Positions 48,120-57,331 of a stretch of 64,000 nt of DNA are shown one piece after another. Numbering within the stretch: position 1 is the first letter of the stretch; each line of letters begins with the position of its first letter. A model generated the notes under the pieces. The model searched no databases, was not told the origin of the DNA, and worked only from the letters and a program-made list of their open reading frames with translations. The stretch comes from Corynebacterium pygosceleis (GTDB lineage: Bacteria > Actinomycetota > Actinomycetes > Mycobacteriales > Mycobacteriaceae), in NCBI RefSeq assembly GCF_016595275.2, contig NZ_JAENIQ020000001.1:124001-188000 (forward strand), given 5' to 3'. The position numbers and the translations under genes were made by a program.

Positions 48120-51100
48120 ATGACCACCACCATCGTCGCCTGGGGTTTCACCGGCCCGGCGCTGCTCACCATCGGACGCGCCGCCGATGAACTGGCCCGG
48201 GAGCACGGCATCCGCCTGATCCGCGTGCCACTCGACGAGGACCTGCCCCCGGAGGCGGACGTGGTGTGGGTGCAGGGGGCGATGAATCCGATGCTCGGCG
48301 ACCGGGTCCTGGCTGCGGCCGGTGAACGCCGCCTGTTCTCCTCCCCGCCGGTGGCGCAGTCCCTCCAGATAGCCACGGCACACGGCACCGGGATGGGGCG
48401 TCCGCCGCGGAACCCCTCACCGGAGGCCCGGATCGCGCTCGCGCTCCGGCTGGTCACGCCGGGGCGTCTGGTGCACGCGGGCCGGTTGTCGGCTCTGGTC
48501 GCGGGCCACACCGACGTCGACCCGGGGCCGATCCCCGACGACATCCCCCGTGGGCTCTTCGACACCGGCGACGGGCCCGAGCACCCGGTGGGCACCTGCG
48601 GGATCATCGGCACCGGCCTGAACGTCGCCGCGGGCGACGACGGCTACCTGCACACGATCGCGGAGGCACTGCACCGGCGGGGCGTCGACACCCGCACGTG
48701 GCTCGGTTCCCCGGAGGACATGCCGTCAGACATGAAGTACCGGGTGGACGTGTGGCTGAACCTCACCGGTTTCACCGCCTGCGGCAACCACGGTGCCCCC
48801 GCCACGGACAGGGGCACCGCACTCGCGGAGGAGACGGACGCCCAGCTGCTCACCCCGGTCCCGCTGCAACGCGGCACGCTGTCGGACTGGCGCGCGGAAC
48901 CCGGGCCGGTGGGTCTGTGGCCCGCTGCGGTGAGCATGAACATCGCCGTGCCCGAGCTCGAGGGCGCCACCGTGCCCTGGGTGTTCATGGGCCGCGACGC
49001 GGACACGAACCACCTCACACCGGACGACGCCGCGGTCGCTCGCCTGGCGGAACGGGTGCGGCGCACCATCGACCTACGCCGGGCGCGGCCCGCGGACCGG
49101 AAGGTGTCGGTGACGATCTTCGGTTACGACGGCGACGGCACCGTCGGCACCGCGGCCCAGCTCGACGTCTTCGCCTCCCTCCACGCGCTCCTGGGCCGAC
49201 TAAAGGATGAGGGCTACACCGTCGAGGTACCGGACACCGTCGAGGAACTGACGGACATCCTCGTCGGCGACGGCGCCGGCGGCGCCCGCTCGCAGACCAG
49301 TGAACTCGCCCGCTGGCGGGCAACCGATTACGCGAAGGTGCTGGGTGAGCACGCCGCACGCATCGACGGCCCCTGGGGTCGACTGCCCGGCACCGTGGAC
49401 ACCGACGGCCGCGACCTGATCATCCGGGGAGCCCGCTTCGGCAACGTCATCGTCGGCGTGCAGCCGCAGTTCGGGGACGTCTCCGACCCGGCAGAACTGC
49501 TCATGGCGAACGACTCCACGCCGTCGCACAGTTTCGCCGCCTACTACCTGTGGCTGGAACACGTCTTCGGCCACGACGTGATGCTGCACTTCGGCACCCA
49601 CGGCGCACTCGAGTTCATGCCCGGCCGCCAGACCGGGCTCGCCGCCGCCGACTGGCCGGTCCTGCTCACCGGCTCGGTACCGCACCACTACCTGTACGTG
49701 ATGGCGAACCCCGGCGAGGGCACCATCGCGAAACGACGCGCCGCGGCGAGCCTCGTCACCTACCTCACCCCGCCGTTGGCGGACGCCGGTCTCTACGGCG
49801 CACTGGACGAACTGGCAGGGCTTCTCGACGCCCACCTGTCCTCCGGCAAGGGAGCGGGACCAGTGCCACAGGAGATCATCGACGCCGCGCTCCGCGCCGA
49901 CTTCACCGGGGAGCAGGCGCAGGATCCGGCCGAGCTGCGACGCGAACTGGAACGGGTGCGCCGCTCCCCCATCGCCCTCGGACTGCACACCGTGGGCCGT
50001 CCGATGGAGCAGCGGCAGACGGCCCGCTCCCTGGAACTCGCCGCCACCTACCTCGCGGACACCGGTGAGCCGGAGCGCACGGCGATCCTCGCCGACCTGG
50101 AGGAGAAGCTGCGGTCCAACACCGAACTGGACGCACTGGTCAGGGCCCTCGCCGGCGGATACACCCCGCCCGTCGTCGGCGGCGACCCGGCGCGCCGCCC
50201 CGACGCCCTGCCGACCGGGCGGAACCTGCACGCCATCGACCCCGTCTCCGTCCCCTCCGCCTCCGCCATCGCGCGGGGCAGGAAGACGGCGGAACGGCTC
50301 ATCGCCGCACACGTCGACGCGCACGGGAGCTTTCCGGAGTCGGTGGCGATCGTGCTGTGGGGCATCGACAACATCAAGACCGGCGGCGAGGGCCTCGCCC
50401 AGGCGTTCGCGCTGCTCGGCGTGGAACCGGTCGCCGGACCCCGGGGCCGCGTGGACACCTTCCGCATCCTCTCCCCCGAGGAGCTGGGCCGCCCCCGCGT
50501 GGATGTGGTGTGCACCCTGTCCGGCGTGTGCCGCGACGTGCTGCCGCAGCCGGTGCAGCTCCTCGACGAGGCGGTGCGCGCCGTCGCGGCGCTCGACGAA
50601 CCCGATGAACTCAACCCCCTGGCCGCCCACGCCCGCGCCCACGCCGAGGAGATGGACACCACGGCGGTCGAGGCCGCGACCCGGATCTTCTCCGCGGCGG
50701 CCGGGTCCTACGGCACCGGGGTGAACAAGCTGGTGCAGGCCGGTGACTGGGACGGCGGGGAGGATCTCGCCGAGATGTACCTGACGCGCATGGGCCACGC
50801 CTGGGGCACCGGCGCCGACGGCGCGGACGCGGGAGCGGTCCTGCGGAAGGTGCTCGGCACCGTCGACGCGACCTTCCAGAACGTCGACTCGGCGGAGACC
50901 TCCATCGCCGGAATCGACCACTACTTCGAGTTCCTCGGCGGGGTGACCAGCGCCATCACCCAACTCCGCGGCGACGCCCCGGCGTCCTTCGTCTCCCGGT
51001 CGTGGGCGGCCGACATCAACGTCGGCACGCTCCGCGACGCGATGCAGCTCGAATCACGCACCCGGCTGCTCAACCCGAAGTGGGTCGAGGGGCAGCTCGC

Positions 51101-51401
51101 CCACGGCTACGCCGGAGTCGCACAGGTTCGGACCAGGCTCGAGAACACCTTCGGCATGCAGGCCACCACCGGCACCGTCGACGGCTGGGTCTTCGACCGC
51201 GCCGCCGAGAACCTCCTCCTCGACGAGGACGTGCGCGCACGCATGCAGCGGGCCAATCCCGCGGCGGTGAACTCAATGACCAACCGCCTGCTCGAGGCCG
51301 CGGACCGGGGACTGTGGGACGCCGACCCGGACACGCTCGACCGGTTGGAGGACATCGCCGACCAGCTGGACGGGGTGCTGGAGGGTATCGAGGAGATGTG
51401 A
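48120..51401 (+). CDS. cobN: CobN-type metal chelatase large subunit
   Basis: Large tetrapyrrole-binding subunit of an ATP-dependent cobaltochelatase (or related CobN/BchH chelatase), 1093 residues. Family segments include LHFGTHGALEFMPGRQTGL, the GNPGEGTIAKRRA-like ANPGEGTIAKRRA, VLWGIDNIKTGGEG, DVVCTLSGVCRD and the C-terminal NPKWVEGQLAHGYAG. It is shorter than Pseudomonas-type CobN (about 1275) but normal for actinobacterial forms. The ATPase partners are encoded further right, after an inserted Abi gene on the other strand. No other corrinoid biosynthesis gene is in the window, and no B12 riboswitch was seen upstream. Confidence 0.88.
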   Translation: MTTTIVAWGFTGPALLTIGRAADELAREHGIRLIRVPLDEDLPPEADVVWVQGAMNPMLGDRVLAAAGERRLFSSPPVAQSLQIATAHGTGMGRPPRNPSPEARIALALRLVTPGRLVHAGRLSALVAGHTDVDPGPIPDDIPRGLFDTGDGPEHPVGTCGIIGTGLNVAAGDDGYLHTIAEALHRRGVDTRTWLGSPEDMPSDMKYRVDVWLNLTGFTACGNHGAPATDRGTALAEETDAQLLTPVPLQRGTLSDWRAEPGPVGLWPAAVSMNIAVPELEGATVPWVFMGRDADTNHLTPDDAAVARLAERVRRTIDLRRARPADRKVSVTIFGYDGDGTVGTAAQLDVFASLHALLGRLKDEGYTVEVPDTVEELTDILVGDGAGGARSQTSELARWRATDYAKVLGEHAARIDGPWGRLPGTVDTDGRDLIIRGARFGNVIVGVQPQFGDVSDPAELLMANDSTPSHSFAAYYLWLEHVFGHDVMLHFGTHGALEFMPGRQTGLAAADWPVLLTGSVPHHYLYVMANPGEGTIAKRRAAASLVTYLTPPLADAGLYGALDELAGLLDAHLSSGKGAGPVPQEIIDAALRADFTGEQAQDPAELRRELERVRRSPIALGLHTVGRPMEQRQTARSLELAATYLADTGEPERTAILADLEEKLRSNTELDALVRALAGGYTPPVVGGDPARRPDALPTGRNLHAIDPVSVPSASAIARGRKTAERLIAAHVDAHGSFPESVAIVLWGIDNIKTGGEGLAQAFALLGVEPVAGPRGRVDTFRILSPEELGRPRVDVVCTLSGVCRDVLPQPVQLLDEAVRAVAALDEPDELNPLAAHARAHAEEMDTTAVEAATRIFSAAAGSYGTGVNKLVQAGDWDGGEDLAEMYLTRMGHAWGTGADGADAGAVLRKVLGTVDATFQNVDSAETSIAGIDHYFEFLGGVTSAITQLRGDAPASFVSRSWAADINVGTLRDAMQLESRTRLLNPKWVEGQLAHGYAGVAQVRTRLENTFGMQATTGTVDGWVFDRAAENLLLDEDVRARMQRANPAAVNSMTNRLLEAADRGLWDADPDTLDRLEDIADQLDGVLEGIEEM

Positions 51402-51441
51402 GCGGCCACGGAGTGACCCGGGACGCGACGCAGGGAGACGG

Positions 51442-52164
51442 TCACGGTCTGGCGCCGAGTATCCCCCGAACCCGGGAACGGGAACTGAGGAAGCTGTGCA
51501 GATCCCGGTCGAGCATCGCGGCCAGGCGCATGGTGTCCTCGTGCGCCTCCCTCGCGGTCACCCGCACCCGCTGCCCCGGCAGGGGGAATCCGTTGATCAA
51601 CGGCTCATGGTGCGCGACCCTGTTACGGAGTTCGTTGACCCTGCTGACAACTGCGAAGGCGTACTCCCGGTTCCAGCGTTGGTTCTCCTCGGACCTCGCC
51701 AGGGCACGACCCCCGGGAAAAGCCTTGTCGAGGACCCCACGCCACAGCACCTCGTAGTCGCACTTGACCCGCCGGGGTTTCTTTCCCGCATAGCCTCCTT
51801 CGTCGAGCAGTCCGCGCCAGAAGCCGAACATGCACTGTGCGACGAGCCTGTCCGCTGTTCTCTCCCCCGTGATTCTCTGCCAGGCTGTGCTGAGGGTGTT
51901 CAGGGAACGGTCATCGAGTGGCATGTCTGGGTTCCTGTACCACTCGGGCCCCCATTTACCCTCCAGTCGGGAGGACATCGCGTTACGCAACGCCACCTCG
52001 AGGATCGCGAGGTCCGCGAAGAAGGCCGCCGCCAGCTCACGGTCCCACAGATACAGTGCCCGTGCCCGATCACCGTCTCCCCCGGCGGCATCCAGGTAGG
52101 TTCCCATCCGCGCCGGTTTGATCGACCGTTCCAGCGCGGCGCGGTGTTCAGGCAGCATGTCCAC
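51442..52164 (-). CDS. Abi-family (AbiD/AbiF-like) HEPN protein
   Basis: Phage-defence-type protein, 240 residues, recognised as the Abi-like family. A helical HEPN fold with the R-x4-H signature at R180-H185 (RNRVAHHEPLI) points to a ribonuclease active site. The N-terminal RALYLWDRELAAAFFADLAILEVALRN segment, split here around residues 36-61, is characteristic. Members cause abortive infection or act as toxins controlled by an adjacent RNA. It is opposite in strand to, and inserted between, cobN and the chelatase ATPase genes, which are otherwise neighbours. The gene is preceded by a structured AT-richer stretch (next entry). The target and activity are inferred. Confidence 0.82.
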   Translation of the reverse strand: MDMLPEHRAALERSIKPARMGTYLDAAGGDGDRARALYLWDRELAAAFFADLAILEVALRNAMSSRLEGKWGPEWYRNPDMPLDDRSLNTLSTAWQRITGERTADRLVAQCMFGFWRGLLDEGGYAGKKPRRVKCDYEVLWRGVLDKAFPGGRALARSEENQRWNREYAFAVVSRVNELRNRVAHHEPLINGFPLPGQRVRVTAREAHEDTMRLAAMLDRDLHSFLSSRSRVRGILGARP

Positions 52165-52169
52165 TTGAC

Positions 52170-52267
52170 TCGACCTCCAGAATCGGAGTAACCTTCTTCA
52201 CGCAGTCCCCAGCACACGCCTCTGCCGAACATGAGTCGGTACGCAGCTGGGGTTTCTTTTTGTCCAG
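52170..52267 (-). ncRNA. Candidate structured RNA upstream of the Abi/HEPN gene (abiF-RNA-like)
   Basis: On the minus strand TACACT (52267-52272) could be a -10, giving an RNA that begins ACAAAAAGAAA and leads straight to the Abi start codon. It can fold as a stem of CCCCAGC (52252-52246) with GCTGGGG (52213-52207), enclosing a CCGA/TCGG hairpin with a 7-nt loop. Downstream, CTCC and GGAG enclose GATTCT, and GACT pairs with AGTC around that hairpin. Structured RNAs next to AbiF-type genes are known (the abiF RNA motif). Whether this one belongs to that family needs a covariance search. Read on the plus strand the same element looks like a terminator (stem followed by TTTCTTTTT), which is the competing explanation. 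Confidence 0.45.
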
Positions 52268-52481
52268 TGTAGATCAGCAGATCTGAAGTATCCCATCTCC
52301 ACTGAGGCCGTGAAACGGTGCGGACACGGTGAACACCCTTATCCACACCTCACACAGATCACGGCAAAGGACATTCCCCGGGGATGCCGGTGTGCGCGGC
52401 ACCGTGGCGGCCGGAACCACGGTTTCCCGGCAGGGTACCCTGAGGCCGTACAACGCTGTCCCCCGACAAGGAGCCCGAGCA

Positions 52482-53390
52482 GTGCCCACCTACCCGTTCA
52501 CCGGAATCGTCGGACAGGACGAGATGAAGTCAGCTCTCCTGCTGTGTGCGGTGGATCCGTTGATCGGCGGCGTGCTCGCGCTCGGTGACCGGGGCACGGG
52601 GAAGACCACCACGGTACGTGCCCTCGGTGCCCTTCTGGAGGGGGCGGGGCTGAGCACTCCGGTGGTGGACATGCCGCTGGGTGTGACGGAGGACCGGGTG
52701 ATCGGGTCCCTCGACATCGACGCCGCCCTCGCCCGCGGGGAGACGAAGTTCCGCCCCGGGCTGCTGGCTGACGCACACGGCGGTTTCCTCTACATCGACG
52801 AGATCAATCTGCTCGACGATCACCTGGTGGACGTGCTCCTCGATGTCGCGGCGTCCGGGGTGAACATCGTGGAGCGCGAGGGCGTGTCGCACACCCACCC
52901 GGCGCGGTTCGTGCTCGTGGGCTCGGGAAATCCGGAGGAGGGGGATCTGCGGCCGCAGCTGCAGGACCGGTTCGGGTTGGCGACGTGGGTCACCACCGTC
53001 ACCGATCCCGCTGTCCGCCTGGAGATCGTGCGCAACCGCCTGGCCTTCGACCGTGACCCGGACGCCTTCCTGGCGTCCGTGTCCGCCCGGCAGGGTGAGC
53101 TGGGCGGGCGGGTGGTGTCCGCCCGCGACCTGCTGCCCGGTGTGACGCTCGACGACGGGCTGTTGGCCCGGATCATCGGGGTCTGTGCCGCCGCGGGCAC
53201 CGTCGGGCACCGGGCTGAACTCGTGGTCAGCCGTGCGGCGGCGGCGCACGCCGCGCTGGAGGGCAGGGGCTCGGTCGATGAGCGGGACGTGCGCGCCGTC
53301 GCGAAGCTGTGCCTGCGGCACCGCGTCGCCCGTGAGGCCTTCGAGACGCCCGCGGACGTGGAGGAACGGCTGGATTCGGTGCTGGCGTGA
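52482..53390 (+). CDS. Chelatase AAA+ ATPase subunit (ChlI/BchI-type)
   Basis: Motor ATPase of a CobN/BchH-type chelatase. 302 residues from a GTG at 52482 with AAGGAG upstream. The open frame to 52329 adds non-family sequence. Starts YPFTGIVGQDEMK. Walker A is GDRGTGKTT, Walker B FLYIDEINLLDDH, sensor 1 VGSGNPEEGDLRPQLQDRFG (arginine finger near the end). Overlaps the next gene by GTGA. Together with the VWA protein it should supply energy for metal insertion by the CobN protein, although the Abi gene now lies between them. Confidence 0.88.
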   Translation: MPTYPFTGIVGQDEMKSALLLCAVDPLIGGVLALGDRGTGKTTTVRALGALLEGAGLSTPVVDMPLGVTEDRVIGSLDIDAALARGETKFRPGLLADAHGGFLYIDEINLLDDHLVDVLLDVAASGVNIVEREGVSHTHPARFVLVGSGNPEEGDLRPQLQDRFGLATWVTTVTDPAVRLEIVRNRLAFDRDPDAFLASVSARQGELGGRVVSARDLLPGVTLDDGLLARIIGVCAAAGTVGHRAELVVSRAAAAHAALEGRGSVDERDVRAVAKLCLRHRVAREAFETPADVEERLDSVLA

Positions 53391-54922
53391 TCTCCTCCGA
53401 TCTGCGCCGTTGGTTGGATGCCTGGGCCCGGGCGCCGCGGGTGGGTCTGGTGGTCACCGGGGACCCGGCCCTCGTCGACGCCGTCTGGCCGACGCTCCGG
53501 GAGCTCGCCGGTGGTGTGTCGGTCACGCCCGGGATGGAGCTGCCCGAGATCGACCGGACCACAGGGGCGGCACCGACGGCGGTGGTCGCCCACGGTGACG
53601 TGCTCTCCACGGAGCAGGCCGTCGCGATCACGAGCCCCCGGGTGCTCGTCCGCGCCGCCGACCTGGACGAGGTACCGGGCGCGTTGCTGGACCGCTGCCA
53701 CCTGATCCTCCCGTTGACCGGAAACGGCGGCGGTGACCCGGTGGCGCTGCTCCGTTCGCTTCTCGACGGCGCGGGCGTACCCGGGGGAACGACCGCCTGC
53801 GGTTCTCCCCGTGCGGACGTGCCGGTCGGGCGGATCGTGGAGCTTCTCACCGCCGCCGGGCTGGCTGCCCACTGCCTCGATGTCCCGGCCGCCCGTTTCG
53901 CCGCGGCGCTCGCCCGGGCAGGAGCGGGTGAGGATGAGATCCTGGCCGCGGTGCACGCGCTGATCATCGCACCCCGGGTTCCGGACGCTCCACCACCAGC
54001 ACAGCAACCGCCGCCACCTGACGACCCCGCGGAGGAACCGGAGCCCACGGGGGAGACGGAGCCGGACCGGGAACCGGAAGAGAAGCCGGAACCGCCGCGT
54101 CCCCGGGACGGGGAGGAACCGCCCCAGGACGCCGACGAAGAGCAGGCCCCTCCCCCGCCACCGCGACCCGGCCGGGGACGTGCCCGCGGCCCGCGCTGGC
54201 CGGGCGGCGGGGGTGCACTCGAGCCCTCCCGGACGCGCGGGCGACCGCGCCGCTCCGTGGCGATGCGGAACCCGGGTGAGTCACTCGCGATTCTGCCGAC
54301 ACTCGCGGCGGCCACCCCCTGGCAGCGTGTCCGGCGTCGCACGAACCCGGACGATCCCCGCGGTGTTCTCCTGGAACGGGACGATCTGCGCACCCAGGTA
54401 CGGCTGTCCCGGGGCGGTGAGCTGGTCGTCATCGTCGTCGACGCCTCCGGGTCGATGGGCGTCGGGGCGATCCGCACGGCGAAGGCCGTGGCGCTGGGTG
54501 TGCTGGAACAGGGCTACCGGCGGCGGAACCGGGTGGCGTTGGTCATCGCCCGCGGACGGGAGGCCTACGTCGGGCTTCCTCCGACGAAGTCCGTGTCCCG
54601 CGCCCGCGACTGCGTGCGTTCTCTCCCGACCGGTGGCGGTACACCGTTGGCGTCGGCCCTGCTGCTGGCGGCCCGGATCGCCGGAAGGCAGGATCCCGGG
54701 AGGGTCCGCGCGCTGATCCTCACGGACGGTGCCGCGAACGTCGGCCTCAACGCGACGGGAAAGGAGGCAGCCCGCACCGATGCGGTGCGGGCCATCCGTC
54801 TGCTCGCATCCGTGGTCGGCGGCGTCGATGTCGTTCCGCTGAACGCAGGTCGGGGACGGCGGCGCCACCGACGGCCCGGCTCCGGGGACATCGGGTGGCT
54901 GCGGGCGGCGGCGGGAACATGA
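53387..54922 (+). CDS. Chelatase VWA subunit (ChlD/BchD-type)
   Basis: Adaptor subunit of the chelatase, 511 residues, GTG start overlapping the preceding stop. The N-terminal AAA-like domain (about 1-200) lacks a Walker A. A long Pro/Glu-rich acidic linker (about 205-285) follows. The C-terminal von Willebrand A domain has an intact MIDAS: DASGSM, then the conserved Thr in GGGTPLASAL and the Asp in ILTDGAANV. Length and layout match BchD/ChlD proteins. The C-terminus (SGDIGWLRAAAGT) is truncated relative to longer family members by an early stop, though the fold looks complete. Confidence 0.85.
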   Translation: MISSDLRRWLDAWARAPRVGLVVTGDPALVDAVWPTLRELAGGVSVTPGMELPEIDRTTGAAPTAVVAHGDVLSTEQAVAITSPRVLVRAADLDEVPGALLDRCHLILPLTGNGGGDPVALLRSLLDGAGVPGGTTACGSPRADVPVGRIVELLTAAGLAAHCLDVPAARFAAALARAGAGEDEILAAVHALIIAPRVPDAPPPAQQPPPPDDPAEEPEPTGETEPDREPEEKPEPPRPRDGEEPPQDADEEQAPPPPPRPGRGRARGPRWPGGGGALEPSRTRGRPRRSVAMRNPGESLAILPTLAAATPWQRVRRRTNPDDPRGVLLERDDLRTQVRLSRGGELVVIVVDASGSMGVGAIRTAKAVALGVLEQGYRRRNRVALVIARGREAYVGLPPTKSVSRARDCVRSLPTGGGTPLASALLLAARIAGRQDPGRVRALILTDGAANVGLNATGKEAARTDAVRAIRLLASVVGGVDVVPLNAGRGRRRHRRPGSGDIGWLRAAAGT

Positions 54923-54968
54923 GACAGCGGTGCCGGTCACGGGTCTGACGGGGAATACCCCGGCCCCC

Positions 54969-55601
54969 TCAGTGTCCGCGCTCGATCCATTCCCGCAGGT
55001 GCGGTTTCTCGGCACCGATGCTCGTCTCGTCGCCGTGTCCGGTCTTGACCACGGTCTCGTCGGGCAGGGTGAACAGCCGCGTGCGGATGGACCCGATGAT
55101 GGTGTCGAAGTCGGAGTAGCTGCGTCCGGTTGCCCCGGGTCCGCCGTTGAACAGGGTGTCACCGGAGAACAGGACACCGAGGGACTCCGCGTGGAAGCAG
55201 GTGGATCCCGGGGAGTGCCCGGGGGTGTGCAGGGCGGTGAGCGTCGTTCCCGCGATGTCGAAGGTGTCGCCGTCCGCGATCCGGTGATCGGGGGTCGTAC
55301 CGGGGAACACCTTCTCCCAGAGCACCTGGTCCTCGGGATTCATGTGGACGGGGGCGTCGACGAGTTCAGCGAACTCACGGGCGTGGCGGATGTGATCGTC
55401 GTGGCCGTGGGTGAGCAGGATCCTCGTCACCCTCCGGTCGCCCACCGCCTCCCGGATCGCGGCGGGGTCGTGGGCGGGGTCGATGACGATGACCTCTGTG
55501 TCGTCACCGATGATCCACACGTTGTTGTCCACCTCCCACGTTCCCCCGTCGAGGGAGAAGGTGCCGGAGGTGACGATGTTCTCGATGCGCGCTCCCGTCA
55601 C
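54969..55601 (-). CDS. Metallo-beta-lactamase-fold hydrolase
   Basis: Glyoxalase II-like hydrolase, 210 residues, GTG start overlapping the stop of the dehydrogenase gene (GTGA). Zinc motif THGHDDHI, later HTPGHSPGS and [10 protein letters not shown], with the last His in KTGHGDET. In actinobacteria this gene accompanies S-(hydroxymethyl)mycothiol dehydrogenase and probably hydrolyses the resulting S-formylmycothiol or a related thioester. It would act downstream in formaldehyde detoxification. Confidence 0.85.
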   Translation of the reverse strand: MTGARIENIVTSGTFSLDGGTWEVDNNVWIIGDDTEVIVIDPAHDPAAIREAVGDRRVTRILLTHGHDDHIRHAREFAELVDAPVHMNPEDQVLWEKVFPGTTPDHRIADGDTFDIAGTTLTALHTPGHSPGSTCFHAESLGVLFSGDTLFNGGPGATGRSYSDFDTIIGSIRTRLFTLPDETVVKTGHGDETSIGAEKPHLREWIERGH

Positions 55602-56683
55602 AGTTCCACCACCGAACGCAGTACCGTGCCGCTGCCCATTTTGTCGAACGCCTCCTCGATGTCGTCGATGCCGATGCGCTCACTGACGAACGCATCCAGG
55701 TCCAGTCTCCCCAGTCTGTACTGTTCCATCAGCATCGGGAAGTCCCGCGACGGCAGGCAGTCCCCGTACCAGGAGGATTTCAGCGAACCACCGCGCGCGA
55801 AGACGTCCAGGAGGGGCAGTTCCAGTTTCATGTCGGGGTTGGGAACACCGACCAGGACGACGCGACCGGCCAGGTCGCGGGAGTAGAAGGCCTGCTCGTA
55901 GGTCTCCGGGATGCCCACGGCGTCGATGACGACGTCGGCGCCGAATCCACCGGTGGCCGCACGGATGGCCGCGACGGGATCGGTGTCGCCGGAGTTGACG
56001 GTGTGTGTCGCCCCGAGTTTCCGGGCCGTGGCCAGTTTCCCGTCGTCGAGGTCCACGGCGATGATGGTCGTCGCGCCGGCGAGCTGTGCCCCCGCGATGG
56101 CCGCGGTGCCGACCCCGCCACAGCCGATGATGGCGACGGATTCCCCGCGCCTGATCTCACCGGTGTTGATGGCCGCGCCGATACCTGCCATGACGCCGCA
56201 GCCCAGCAGCCCGACGGCGGCGGCGTCCGCGTCCCCGTCGATCCTTGTGCACTGACCTGCCGCGACGAGGGTCTTTTCCGCGAAGGCGCCGATCCCGAGC
56301 GCCGGGGACAGTTCGGTACCGTCCTCGAGGGTCATCTTCCGGGTCGCGTTCGCGGTGTCGAAGCAGTACTGCGGTTGTCCCTTGGCGCAGGCGCGGCACT
56401 GCCCGCAGACGGCGCGCCAGTTGAGGATCACCCGGTCGCCGACGGCGACATTGGTCACACCCTCCCCGATCTCCGCGACGACCCCGGTGGCCTCGTGCCC
56501 GAGAAGGTAGGGGTATTCGTCCCCGATCCCGCCGAGCTTGTAGTGCAGGTCGGTGTGGCAGACCCCGCAGGTGAGCACGTCCACCACCACCTCGCCGGGG
56601 CCCGGGTCGGGGATGTTGATGGTGACGGTTTCCACGGGGGCGTCCTTTGCCCTGGATACGACCGCCCGAACTTTGTGGGACAC
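55598..56683 (-). CDS. mscR: S-(hydroxymethyl)mycothiol dehydrogenase
   Basis: Zinc-dependent medium-chain alcohol dehydrogenase, 361 residues from a GTG at 56683 with CTGGAG eight bases upstream. The frame opens to 56932, but those residues are not family-like. Catalytic zinc site [15 protein letters not shown] and GHEATGVV; structural zinc Cys in [18 protein letters not shown]-binding [12 protein letters not shown]. Oxidises the formaldehyde-mycothiol adduct (and may reduce S-nitrosomycothiol). Forms a two-gene operon with the MBL-fold hydrolase. The alternative is a general alcohol dehydrogenase, but the partner gene argues for the mycothiol role. Confidence 0.85.
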   Translation of the reverse strand: MSHKVRAVVSRAKDAPVETVTINIPDPGPGEVVVDVLTCGVCHTDLHYKLGGIGDEYPYLLGHEATGVVAEIGEGVTNVAVGDRVILNWRAVCGQCRACAKGQPQYCFDTANATRKMTLEDGTELSPALGIGAFAEKTLVAAGQCTRIDGDADAAAVGLLGCGVMAGIGAAINTGEIRRGESVAIIGCGGVGTAAIAGAQLAGATTIIAVDLDDGKLATARKLGATHTVNSGDTDPVAAIRAATGGFGADVVIDAVGIPETYEQAFYSRDLAGRVVLVGVPNPDMKLELPLLDVFARGGSLKSSWYGDCLPSRDFPMLMEQYRLGRLDLDAFVSERIGIDDIEEAFDKMGSGTVLRSVVEL

Positions 56684-57331
56684 GATGACCACTCCAGTTT
56701 CCTCGGAATCAGCTGTGTACGGCGGCCACACTACCAACCGTTCCACCGGCCGCACGGGGAGAACCGGTTCCGGAGATGTCGGGGCCGTCGACGGAACCGA
56801 CCGGTACGCATCCGCGTGGCGGTGTCCACCCAACCCGCCGGACGGTTCCGTGTTCCCGCGCCATGGTCCGCCACCGCCGAAAGCGTCCAGGCACCCGGGG
56901 ACGACAGAGAACGGGCCCCGTCGTCCCGACACTCCATCCGCGCGAGCGACGAACCCTGATTTCGTTCACACCTCCGATAGTCGCCGATCGACGCGGAAAA
57001 CCCCCTCATCCCTGCACCCGTCGAGCGGCACGAAGATCCATTCGCCACCGAAATCTGCCCGTCAGAGGAACGGAGGTGGGCGAGTCAGTGCATCCTCCGT
57101 CGGAGGCCACCCCTCCGGTGTGTGCCTCAGATGACACAAAGAACACCGGCTGGGAACGATCACATTTAACTCCGCAGGCGTATAGTTGTTATCGCGTCCG
57201 GTTGCCCTGAAAGGACTTGTTTCCAGCGTGTGGATGAGACAGGTCCCAGCATCTCCGGACGGCCGCCCGGAACCCCGGTCGGCGAACGGACCTGACCCGG
57301 ACCACCCCGGTGGCCCAGAAAGTCGAATCCC
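56684..57331. promoter_or_regulatory. 648-bp gap upstream of fucO
   Basis: No convincing gene: the open frames are short, Arg/Pro-rich and without ribosome binding sites. TATAGT (57181-57186) is a good -10 candidate for fucO and would give a leader of about 140 nt. TCGTTCACAC at 56962-56971 recurs exactly upstream of fucI at 59259-59268, and may be an operator half-site of a fucose regulator. No riboswitch could be recognised in the leader. Confidence 0.45.

Noticed and set aside
56776..57210. 144-residue open frame in the gap before fucO
   Set aside because: Arg/Pro-rich with no ribosome binding site or family resemblance, and it overlaps the predicted fucO promoter.
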